A stretch of 64,000 nucleotides of DNA, taken from an uncultured Litorivicinus sp. (GTDB lineage Bacteria; Pseudomonadota; Gammaproteobacteria; Pseudomonadales; Litorivicinaceae). The notes beneath the pieces were generated by a model. That model was not told the origin of the DNA. It saw only the letters and a program-made list of their open reading frames with translations, and made no database searches. A program made the translations under genes and the position numbers. The stretch lies in the NCBI GenBank assembly GCA_902558075.1, contig CACECO010000006.1:25388-89387 (forward strand), read 5' to 3'. Below are positions 11,062 to 18,628 of this stretch, one piece after another (positions within the stretch are counted from its first letter, which is position 1; every line of letters begins with the position of its first letter).

Positions 11062-12386
11062 TGGCAGCTCTGTATCAGCAATACCGAAATCACATGCTAT
11101 TCAGCCTAATGGCCGGCTTATTAATACTGGTTGCGTTTATCCAAAGCCTGTCGGTTTCGCTAACCATCCTCAATCTGTGCTTGATTAGCGCCATCATGGC
11201 TTTGGGTGTGAACATCCAGTGGGGCTATGCAGGCCTATTTAATGAGGGTGTGATGGGGTTTGCAGCCTTAGGTGGCCTAGCTGGCGTATTAATCTCGATG
11301 CCACCGGTTTCAGATGCATGGCAAGCTGGCGGGTTAGGCATTTTATTCGGTCTAGTGATCACCATCGGTACGGTCGTCACGTGCTTGTTTACGTGGTCGC
11401 GGATTCAACATCTGAGGCAGCAACGCTATTGGATCACTGCTGCCATCATCATCTCAGGCTATGCATTATTGCGTATTTTTTTTGATCCTAGCGTGAATGC
11501 TGTTGAATCCGTTAATCCCTCCGTCACAGGCTATTTGGGCGGTCTTGGTCTCCCGATTTTAGTCGCGTGGCCGGTCGGCGCTCTTTTCGCTGCTGGTATT
11601 GCATTCGTCATCGGTAAGATCGCACTCGGTCTACGCTCTGACTACTTAGCAATCGCCACGCTTGGGATTAGTGAAATCATCATATTCTTCATCAAAAATG
11701 AAGAATGGCTGACCCGGGGTGTGAAAAATGTAAATGGCTTGCCACGACCGGTTCCCTACGAAATCGATCTACAGCAAGCACAGTGGTTCCAGGATTGGGC
11801 CATGGCACTCGGTATGCAGGCCGATGATGCGTCTGCTGTATTCGTCAAGATCTGTTACGCACTGCTCTTCATTGCTGTCATCGGCGTATTGTTGTGGCTT
11901 TCTGAAACTGCCCTCAAGTCGCCATGGGGGCGGATGATGCGTGCAATTCGCGACAATGAAACCGCTGCAGCCGCAATGGGAAAGGATGTCACATGGCAAC
12001 ACTTACGGGTATTCATCTTGGGATCTGCAGTGATTGGTCTGGCTGGCGCAATGTTAACGACGCTGGATGGTCAGTTCACACCTGTCGGATACAATCCGCT
12101 ACGCTTTACTTTCTTGATTTGGGTGATGGTGATTATTGGTGGATCTGGTAATAACTGGGGTGCTGTGCTTGGTGGGTTCTTTATTTGGTTCTTCTGGATC
12201 GAGGCAGAGCCAATCGGACTTTGGTTAATTGACGCATTGACATCTGGAATGGATCCTCAGAGCGCGGTTAGGGCCCATCTGCTTGAAGGCGCGGCACACA
12301 TGCGCTTGATGACCGTAGGCATAATTTTGCTTTTGACGCTTCGCTACGCACCAGAGGGCCTTCTCCCAGAGAAAAAGCGGCTGTAA
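11061..12386 (+). CDS. livM: ABC transporter permease, LivM type
   Basis: This is the second permease of the importer, 441 residues with roughly ten hydrophobic segments. Family landmarks are ALGVNIQWGYAGLFNEGVMGF, ALGLRSDYLAIATLGISEII, and the coupling loop SPWGRMMRAIRDNETAAAAMG, followed by LGGFFIWFFW. An extra stretch around residues 95-150 (TWSRIQHLRQQRYWITAAII) makes it longer than compact LivM proteins, which is also seen in long LivM forms. Its start overlaps the livH stop by one base. No strong terminator is obvious in the 87 bp before the convergent CoA-transferase gene. Confidence 0.85.
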   Translation: MAALYQQYRNHMLFSLMAGLLILVAFIQSLSVSLTILNLCLISAIMALGVNIQWGYAGLFNEGVMGFAALGGLAGVLISMPPVSDAWQAGGLGILFGLVITIGTVVTCLFTWSRIQHLRQQRYWITAAIIISGYALLRIFFDPSVNAVESVNPSVTGYLGGLGLPILVAWPVGALFAAGIAFVIGKIALGLRSDYLAIATLGISEIIIFFIKNEEWLTRGVKNVNGLPRPVPYEIDLQQAQWFQDWAMALGMQADDASAVFVKICYALLFIAVIGVLLWLSETALKSPWGRMMRAIRDNETAAAAMGKDVTWQHLRVFILGSAVIGLAGAMLTTLDGQFTPVGYNPLRFTFLIWVMVIIGGSGNNWGAVLGGFFIWFFWIEAEPIGLWLIDALTSGMDPQSAVRAHLLEGAAHMRLMTVGIILLLTLRYAPEGLLPEKKRL

Positions 12387-12473
12387 TCGAGTCTTAGGGT
12401 TACTTCGCACAACAGATCAGATTACATCACCCAGACTGCGGTTCAGCGCATCAATCTACAGTCGAATTATCTG

Positions 12474-13682
12474 CTAAGAGGAATAAATCACACCTCGTGT
12501 AAACAGCGATTGAATCTCAGTATCTGAATAACCAAGCTCTATCAGTACCTGCGCTGAATGTTGGCCATGAACCGGAGCCGCTCGTGACGCAACGGGCTGA
12601 GTACCATGAAATTTAACAGCCATTCCAAGCCCTTCGACTTGACCCACCCGGTCATGCTCTGTTTGAACAACCATGTCGCGAGCTAGGGCCTGTGGATGCT
12701 CAAGCATCTCTCCAATCGTTAAAATAGGACCCGCAGGAACCCCTTCTTGGTCTAGCTTTTCAAGCCAAACCTCAGATGCATGTTGGCGAAAATACCCATT
12801 TAATATCTCGACCAGCGCATCAAGATTCGCCATCCGATCAGCATTCGACGAAAATCTCGGGTCATTACTCAGTTCAGTCGCACCAATAACATCCAACAAT
12901 CGCAACCAATTTCGCTGATTCGCAGCACCAATATTGATATATCCATCTGCCGTCGGAAACGCCTGATATGGTGCATTCAGCGGATGTGCTGAGCCAAGCG
13001 CTTGTGGTGACTCTCCTGTCGCTAAAGCGATGGCAGACTGCCAGTACGTATGAGTAATTCCTGCTTCGAATAATGATGTATCGACGCGTGTACCAAGACC
13101 TGTTTGTTGCTTCCCAGCATAAGCCGCTGCCGCACCCATCGCTGCGAGGATCCCCGCTGTGATATCCGTCACTGGGGCGCCTACTTTGACGGGACCGTCA
13201 TCTTGACCAGGCCCAGTGATGCTCATCAAGCCAGAGGCACCCTGCGCCACAAGATCAAACCCTGCTCGTTCACGATACGGTCCGGTGCGACCATAACCCG
13301 ATATCTCCACGTAGATGAGACCTGGGTTAATGGCCTTTAATTCCTCATACGATAGCCCCAGACGTCCCATAGTATCGTGACGAAAATTCTCAATGACACA
13401 GTCTGCGTCTTTCAAAAGCGTTGTCAGAATTCTTTTTCCGTCATCAGATTTTAGATCGAGTGCCATACCGCGCTTATTGCGATTCATCATCAAAAAAGCA
13501 GCGGATTCTTCGCCGATATTTGGGGGAACCATGCGCCTCGAGTCGTCACCACCCTCAATCTTTTCGACCTTAATGACATCCGCGCCCATATCTGCCAACA
13601 TCATTCCACACAATGGTCCTGCCATAATGTGCGCAAGTTCAATGACTCGCATGCCATTCAGTGGCCTCGGTTGCGCACTCAT
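12474..13682 (-). CDS. Class III (CaiB/BaiF family) CoA-transferase
   Basis: This moves CoA between acyl-CoA and a free organic acid. The CaiB/BaiF hallmarks are visible: MRVIELAHIMAGPLCGMMLADMGADVIKVE, SDDGKRIL...DCVIENFR, and SGYGRTGPYRERAGFDLVAQGASG. The aspartate of the VIKVE/AD region and the FDLVAQ segment fit the family. I choose the start at 13682, where ATGA overlaps the stop of the upstream hydratase gene, rather than the ORF start four residues earlier. It is the last gene of a reverse-strand operon with a TRAP transporter and enoyl-CoA hydratase, so a catabolic role in activating an imported acid is inferred. The substrate is unknown. Confidence 0.85.
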   Translation of the reverse strand: MSAQPRPLNGMRVIELAHIMAGPLCGMMLADMGADVIKVEKIEGGDDSRRMVPPNIGEESAAFLMMNRNKRGMALDLKSDDGKRILTTLLKDADCVIENFRHDTMGRLGLSYEELKAINPGLIYVEISGYGRTGPYRERAGFDLVAQGASGLMSITGPGQDDGPVKVGAPVTDITAGILAAMGAAAAYAGKQQTGLGTRVDTSLFEAGITHTYWQSAIALATGESPQALGSAHPLNAPYQAFPTADGYINIGAANQRNWLRLLDVIGATELSNDPRFSSNADRMANLDALVEILNGYFRQHASEVWLEKLDQEGVPAGPILTIGEMLEHPQALARDMVVQTEHDRVGQVEGLGMAVKFHGTQPVASRAAPVHGQHSAQVLIELGYSDTEIQSLFTRGVIYSS

Positions 13683-14467
13683 TGACCACTCCATTTGGCT
13701 TTGCGTTTGGCAAAAAATGCGTCGATACCCTCTGCAAAATCGTCACTGAGGTAACAACGCTGAATTAGATCAATATCGTCAGGAGTTGCGCGTTGAGACA
13801 GCCGATTGAATCCATCTCGGGTTGCCGAAATCGTTAGCGGAGCCAAGGTCATCAAGTGTTGAGCTAGCGCTCTTGCGCGCTCGTCGCACAGTGCTGCAGT
13901 CTCCACCACCTCACTCACAAATCCCGACTCGACCAGACACGTGATTGGTAAAAACTCTGCGGTTAACAACAGGTAACGCGTTCGCGACTCACCAAGTAAA
14001 TAAACCAACCGATTGAGATTAGCAACTGACAGACAGTTGCCCAAAGTCCTTGCGATAGGCATGCCGAGACGTGTGTCCGGCGTTCCTAATCGAATATCCG
14101 CAGCAGCCGCAATCGCGGCTCCGCCGCCAGCGACGATGCCATGCAAAGACGCAATGACAGGAATCGGACTTGATTCGACTGCGTCGATGACTCGACCAAT
14201 CATCGCTTCGTAGTTGATTGCATCTTGGGCTGACTCGAAATCTTTAAAGTTAGAAATGTCGGTCCCAGACGCAAACGCTTTGTCACCCTCTGCTGTCAGA
14301 ACGATCACGCGTGCGTCACCAGGATCGCGGCACAGAGTTTCCAACGCTTGATACATATCAAACGTTAGAGAGTTCCGGGACTCAGGCCGCGTCAGGCGGT
14401 ATTCCGCAACACCACCTGCCTGAACGACTGTGTAATCACCCACCCTATGACCTGTAAATAGCGTCAA
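13679..14467 (-). CDS. Enoyl-CoA hydratase/isomerase family protein
   Basis: This 262-residue crotonase-fold protein has the typical core: RPESRNSLTFDMYQAL near the N-terminus, the oxyanion segments KAFASGTDISNF and SLHGIVAGGGAAIAAAADIRLG, and RLGMPIARTLGNCLS. The second oxyanion glycine motif is present. One canonical hydratase glutamate position reads RTLGNCL, so the exact reaction (hydration, isomerisation or hydrolysis) is uncertain. It overlaps dctM upstream by 23 bp and the CoA-transferase downstream by 4 bp, which places the two CoA enzymes and the importer in one transcript. Confidence 0.8.
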   Translation of the reverse strand: MTLFTGHRVGDYTVVQAGGVAEYRLTRPESRNSLTFDMYQALETLCRDPGDARVIVLTAEGDKAFASGTDISNFKDFESAQDAINYEAMIGRVIDAVESSPIPVIASLHGIVAGGGAAIAAAADIRLGTPDTRLGMPIARTLGNCLSVANLNRLVYLLGESRTRYLLLTAEFLPITCLVESGFVSEVVETAALCDERARALAQHLMTLAPLTISATRDGFNRLSQRATPDDIDLIQRCYLSDDFAEGIDAFFAKRKAKWSGQ

Positions 14468-15728
14468 CTAAATACATCGGTACAGCCGGCACATAGGTAC
14501 ACAGCATCAAAACCGAAAATAAGACTGCGATGAAATAGATATTGATTTTCGATACATCCCAGATATTCGCGCGAGCAACCGCACATGATGTGATCAAAAC
14601 ACTGGCCACAGGGGGGGTTTGCTGCCCCAACGCTAGGTTCAAAGTAACGACCAAACCAAAATGAATTGGGTCAATTCCTGCAGCCTGAATCAAGGGGATA
14701 ACAATCGGAACCACCAAAATAATTGCTGCCGCAGAATGCAAGAAGAAACCAATGACTAAGAAGAACACATTGAGGATTGCAAGAATCACCCATTGGTTCG
14801 TCGTCATATCGAGGATCCAGCGAGCAAAATCCTGAGGGATTTGGGCCCGCGTCAGGAACCCACCCATTACTACTGACGCAGCGACCAGCAACATCACGAC
14901 GGCTGTCTGTACACCACCATCAATCATTGCACGCTTTAGGTGTCCGAAATCCATTTTTGAATACCAAGCACTTACCATTAGAGCAGCGACAACAGCGAGT
15001 CCGGCGGCCTCAGTAGCAGTGACGAAACCACCAAAGATTCCACCCAAAATAATCACTGGAAGTGTGAATGCAGGAAGTGCTTCGATTAATGTCGTCCAAA
15101 GCCGACGGAATTCGAATGCTTCCTCTGTGGGCAAGTTGTACTTTCTTGCGAAATAGTAGGCCATTCCCATCAGGCCGAATGCACCGAGAAGACCCGGGAT
15201 AATTCCTGCGACAAAGAGTTGTTCGACCGAGGTACCGGCCGATGTCGCATACAGAATCATCGGGATCGACGGCGGGATGATAATTGCAAGAGATGCCGAC
15301 GACGACGTTACAGCAGCGGCAAGTGGCGCCGAGTATCCCCGCTTTTTCATCTGCGGAATCAAAACCGATCCCAGTGCTGCAACGTCGGCCACAGCCGAAC
15401 CTGATATTTCGGCGAAGAAAAGACTGACACCGATGTTCACCATTGCAAGGCCACCACGCACAAAACCGATAATTGCGTTCACAAAGTTTATTAGTTTATC
15501 GGTGATTCCGCCGGCATTCATGATTGCACCGGCCAAGACGAACATCGGAATGGCAATCAATGAGAACTTGGTTGACCCATCGTACATGTCGAGCGCAAGC
15601 GTGACGATACTGTCAACACCTTCTGTCACTGCCAGACCGAAAATAGCGGCAACGGCCAGACCGACCGCAATCGGAACGTTGATACAAATCAGCGCCACTA
15701 AGATCATGAACATAATAAAAACGATCAT
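14445..15728 (-). CDS. dctM: TRAP transporter large permease DctM
   Basis: This is the large membrane subunit of a tripartite ATP-independent periplasmic transporter, which uses an ion gradient to import organic acids. It has 427 residues and about twelve hydrophobic segments. Family landmarks are LIAIPMFVLAGAIMNAGGITDKLI, EISGSAVADVAALGSVLIPQMKKRGY, SSASLAIIIPPSIPMILYA and LNLALGQQTPPVASVL. The start overlaps the dctQ stop (ATGA). It sits between dctQ and the enoyl-CoA hydratase in one operon. Confidence 0.92.
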   Translation of the reverse strand: MIVFIMFMILVALICINVPIAVGLAVAAIFGLAVTEGVDSIVTLALDMYDGSTKFSLIAIPMFVLAGAIMNAGGITDKLINFVNAIIGFVRGGLAMVNIGVSLFFAEISGSAVADVAALGSVLIPQMKKRGYSAPLAAAVTSSSASLAIIIPPSIPMILYATSAGTSVEQLFVAGIIPGLLGAFGLMGMAYYFARKYNLPTEEAFEFRRLWTTLIEALPAFTLPVIILGGIFGGFVTATEAAGLAVVAALMVSAWYSKMDFGHLKRAMIDGGVQTAVVMLLVAASVVMGGFLTRAQIPQDFARWILDMTTNQWVILAILNVFFLVIGFFLHSAAAIILVVPIVIPLIQAAGIDPIHFGLVVTLNLALGQQTPPVASVLITSCAVARANIWDVSKINIYFIAVLFSVLMLCTYVPAVPMYLVDAIYRS

Positions 15729-16267
15729 GACTTGACTCCTGCTTTGGCCAACTCAGTTTCCACTCCTTCTTCGATCTCTGCGTGGTCGAGTGAAATACCG
15801 GCACATGTCTTATTAAAGTAATCTGGGAAACTAAGTACTTCGCAAAGAACGAACAGGGATGCACCTATTGGAATCACTGATTGCGTGAGTTGGATAGGAA
15901 TCCAAGTCAATGACACGAGGTATTCGCCTTCAAGAACGACCAGCACCTCGTATCCGGTGTAAGCGAGTAAAACAAAAAATCCGATAACGATCGCCTCAGC
16001 AAAAATGACAGTCCATGCCCTAACTGGCATTGGGATTGCGAGTAGTACCGAGTCAAATCCAATATGGCGCCGGTGTAGCGCGGCAAATGCCCCACCGTAA
16101 TAGGTTATCCACGCAAGCTGTATAGCTGCGATCTCGTCATACCAAGAGACTGAATTACCGGTGATACGCGCAAGAACTGCGAAGATCACAACCGCAGTGA
16201 GAGCGATCATCTGAAATAAAATAAACCACACAAGCAGCTGGTCAACAGCTTTAGCAAACCGAGTCAC
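15725..16267 (-). CDS. dctQ: TRAP transporter small permease DctQ
   Basis: This is the small membrane subunit of the TRAP transporter, 180 residues with four hydrophobic helices (for example LLVWFILFQMIALTAVVIFAVLAR). The DctQ signature is visible as SVSWYDEIAAIQLAWITYYGGAFAALHRRHIGFD. The C-terminal 30 residues are hydrophilic and acidic. It starts 65 bp after dctP, with a strong hairpin in between that probably reduces read-through relative to dctP. Confidence 0.9.
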   Translation of the reverse strand: MTRFAKAVDQLLVWFILFQMIALTAVVIFAVLARITGNSVSWYDEIAAIQLAWITYYGGAFAALHRRHIGFDSVLLAIPMPVRAWTVIFAEAIVIGFFVLLAYTGYEVLVVLEGEYLVSLTWIPIQLTQSVIPIGASLFVLCEVLSFPDYFNKTCAGISLDHAEIEEGVETELAKAGVKS

Positions 16268-16285
16268 ACGATACTCCTGACGTGT

Positions 16286-16312
16286 AAAAATGAGCGGCCC
16301 GATTGGGCCGCT
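16286..16312 (-). terminator. Attenuator hairpin between dctP and dctQ
   Basis: On the reverse strand AGCGGCCC-AATC-GGGCCGCT forms a perfect 8-bp stem with a four-base loop, followed by CATTTTT. It lies in the gap after dctP and before dctQ, where it would terminate most transcripts and leave the binding protein more abundant than the permeases. Confidence 0.8.
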
Positions 16313-16332
16313 GTTTGATCTTTAACGAATGA

Positions 16333-17310
16333 TTAATTTGCGAGACTTTGAACTGTTTTAATCAGCTCTGCGCCGGCATCAACTGACGATGCAAACTCAT
16401 CATAAATCGGCTTCGATGCGTTGATAAACGCTGCATTATCAGCATTGTTCACCTCCACACCGGCCGCCTTAATCACGTCCAAAAGCTCTGTTTCAAGCGC
16501 TGCTGCTTTGCGATACACGAAAGTTTGTGTTGATGCTGCACAACTGTTGAGAACCTTGCGCACATCAGCTGGTTGCTTTTCGAAATGCTTTTTAGACGAC
16601 AAAATGTATGCAGGGGTGTACACATGCCCGGTAATCGATAAGTACTTTTGTACTTCCTGGAATTTCGCAGATGCAATCTGCGCATATGGGTTTTCCTGCC
16701 CATCGATGACACCAGTTTTCAGTGCTGTGAAAACATCAGAAAACGCCATAGGAGTTGGGTTCGCGCCATAGAGCTTGAACATCTTTACACGCCACGCACC
16801 CTTCGGCGTTCTTAATTTTACACCCTCAAGGTCGGCAGGCACGTTGACAGGCCGAGTATTATTTGTGATGTGCCGGAAACCATTCTCAAAATAGCCGACA
16901 ATATGGTATCCCTTGGCCTGAGCAGCAGCTTGGAAAGTGCCACCCAACTTTTCTTGAACTCGCTTCATATGCTCACGATCTTTAATGATGTATGGCATCT
17001 CAAAAACACCAAACTCATCCGATACTGATGACATCACCGACGATGGCAGAGCGAAGTCAACTTGGCCAAGCTTCAGTTTTTGCAACAGCTCCTTATCTTT
17101 CCCAAGCTGAGATGAACCGAATGTCTGAACTTCGATTTTTCCGTTAGATTCGTCATTCACACACTGAGCATACGCATTCACACTCGCTTCGAACAAAGAT
17201 CCTGGCTTACCAACGTGTCCAAATTTGAGCGTGACATCAGCTGCAAAAGAGGGGGCAGCGAAAGCGGCCGAAAGAACAGCAACCGAAGTTGCCAGTTGTA
17301 GTTTTTTCAT
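16333..17310 (-). CDS. dctP: TRAP transporter solute-binding protein DctP
   Basis: This is the periplasmic binding subunit of the TRAP transporter. The chosen start at 17310 begins MKKLQLATSVAVLSAAFAAP, a clear signal peptide ending AFA/AD, and is preceded by GGAGAAAATA. The ORF-track start 40 residues upstream lacks these features and reads into the aminotransferase end. Family landmarks are LKFGHVGKPGSLFEASVNAY, the substrate-contact arginine in GVKLRTP, and VFTALKTGVIDGQENPYAQI. The mature protein is about 300 residues. The ligand is probably a small carboxylate, but sequence alone does not identify it. Confidence 0.92.
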   Translation of the reverse strand: MKKLQLATSVAVLSAAFAAPSFAADVTLKFGHVGKPGSLFEASVNAYAQCVNDESNGKIEVQTFGSSQLGKDKELLQKLKLGQVDFALPSSVMSSVSDEFGVFEMPYIIKDREHMKRVQEKLGGTFQAAAQAKGYHIVGYFENGFRHITNNTRPVNVPADLEGVKLRTPKGAWRVKMFKLYGANPTPMAFSDVFTALKTGVIDGQENPYAQIASAKFQEVQKYLSITGHVYTPAYILSSKKHFEKQPADVRKVLNSCAASTQTFVYRKAAALETELLDVIKAAGVEVNNADNAAFINASKPIYDEFASSVDAGAELIKTVQSLAN

Positions 17311-17344
17311 TATTTTCTCCGTTGTTTTATGTCTGGAGTCAGTT

Positions 17345-18508
17345 TTACCGCAACAAAAACCGCATTGCGGCTTCAACACCACCTGGCTGATGCGGCACTC
17401 CAGCCAGGTCAAGGCCCATTTCCACGCCACAAAGGACGCCCATGAGAGTTAAATCATTGATATCACCTAGATGTCCAATACGGAAGGCTTTTCCTTTAAT
17501 TTTTCCAAGCCCTGTACCAAGCGACATGTCAAATTTGTCCAAAATTACCTCTCGAACGCGGTCAGCATCATGGCCCCCAGGCATCATGATGCCTGTCAAT
17601 GCGTTCGAATGCTCGGTCGGGTTCTGGCAAACCGTCTCGAGCTCCCACGCAACAACGGCCTCTCGACAGGCATCACCAAGACGTTGGTGTCGAGCAAAGA
17701 CGTTGTCGAGCCCTTCTTCCTCAAGCATTGCAATCGCTTCTCTCAAGCCATAAAGCAATGTAGTCGCTGGCGTGTATGGAAAATAACCTGATGTATTGGA
17801 AGCAAGCATTTCCTGCCAATCCCAATAGGAGCGTTGTGAGCCACCGTGCGTAGCGGCCTCAAGTGCACGATCTGACAGCGCGTTGAACCCTAAACCTGGC
17901 GGCATCATCAAGCCCTTCTGGGAGCCAGAAACAGTCACATCAGCACCCCATTTATCATGCTCATAATCAACTGATGCCAGCCCAGAAATACTATCAACCA
18001 GCAGTAGAGCCGAATGACCCACAACATCGATCGCCTGACGCACTGCTGCGATATCTGATGTGATTCCGCAACTGGTTTCGTGATGAACACAACACACCGC
18101 TTTAAATGCCTGCTTGGTGTCTTGCCGTAGTCGGGCTTCGATCCGATCTGCATCAACGCCGTTGCGCCAATTTCCCGCGAGGAACTCAGTTTCGATCCCC
18201 AACCGATCTGCCATTTGTTTCCACAGAGTCGCAAACTGACCAGTTTCGTAAAATAACACTTGGTCGCCAGCTTTAAGTACATTTAAAAGGCAGGCTTCCC
18301 ACGCACCAGTTCCAGAACTTGGATAAATCACAACAGGAGACTGGGTTTTGAAAATTCGCTGCATACCCGAAAGAACTGACAAACCAAGTTCGGAAAAATC
18401 TGGCCCCCGATGATCGATAACAGCTGCATCAATCGCTCGAGAAATTCGATCTGGTACTGGGCTTGGCCCGGGTATTTGTAGGAAATGTCTTCCTGCCCTG
18501 TAGACCAT
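17345..18508 (-). CDS. Class V aminotransferase, serine/alanine-glyoxylate aminotransferase-like
   Basis: This is a pyridoxal-phosphate enzyme of 387 residues related to serine-glyoxylate and alanine-glyoxylate aminotransferases. The N-terminal IPGPSPVPDRI, the YPSSGTGAWEACL cofactor-binding segment, CVHHETSCGI, the LLVDSISGLA aspartate and the PLP-lysine segment VSGSQKGLMMPPGLG are all visible. The amino acceptor is probably glyoxylate or another 2-oxo acid, by family. It is the first gene of the reverse operon containing dctPQM, hydratase and CoA-transferase, and it is divergent from the FAD/Fe-S dehydrogenase. This suggests that the dehydrogenase makes a 2-oxo acid the transaminase uses, or the reverse. 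That link is inference. Confidence 0.85.
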   Translation of the reverse strand: MVYRAGRHFLQIPGPSPVPDRISRAIDAAVIDHRGPDFSELGLSVLSGMQRIFKTQSPVVIYPSSGTGAWEACLLNVLKAGDQVLFYETGQFATLWKQMADRLGIETEFLAGNWRNGVDADRIEARLRQDTKQAFKAVCCVHHETSCGITSDIAAVRQAIDVVGHSALLLVDSISGLASVDYEHDKWGADVTVSGSQKGLMMPPGLGFNALSDRALEAATHGGSQRSYWDWQEMLASNTSGYFPYTPATTLLYGLREAIAMLEEEGLDNVFARHQRLGDACREAVVAWELETVCQNPTEHSNALTGIMMPGGHDADRVREVILDKFDMSLGTGLGKIKGKAFRIGHLGDINDLTLMGVLCGVEMGLDLAGVPHQPGGVEAAMRFLLR

Positions 18509-18593
18509 GTATTCAATCCTTGTGTTTACGGTGATTCGACATTACCCGTAGGCTTTGCTTATCCGAGATTGTGGAGCATAATATGAATAACGT

Positions 18594-18609
18594 ATTTTGT
18601 ATGCAAAAT
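18594..18609. promoter_or_regulatory. Candidate GntR-family operator in the divergent promoter region
   Basis: The gap between the divergent aminotransferase and dehydrogenase genes contains ATTTTG-TATG-CAAAAT, a 16-bp dyad with 6-bp arms. Many FCD-subfamily GntR regulators bind TTGTATACAA-like dyads, and such a regulator is encoded downstream at 21633. The position 20 bp before the dehydrogenase start would suit repression. Binding is inferred. Confidence 0.5.
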
Positions 18610-18628
18610 AAACCCGGTCAATAAAGCG

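Noticed and set aside
17311-17430. Forty-residue upstream extension of DctP
   Set aside because: It overlaps the aminotransferase 3' end and puts the signal peptide inside the protein; the later ATG has a ribosome-binding site.
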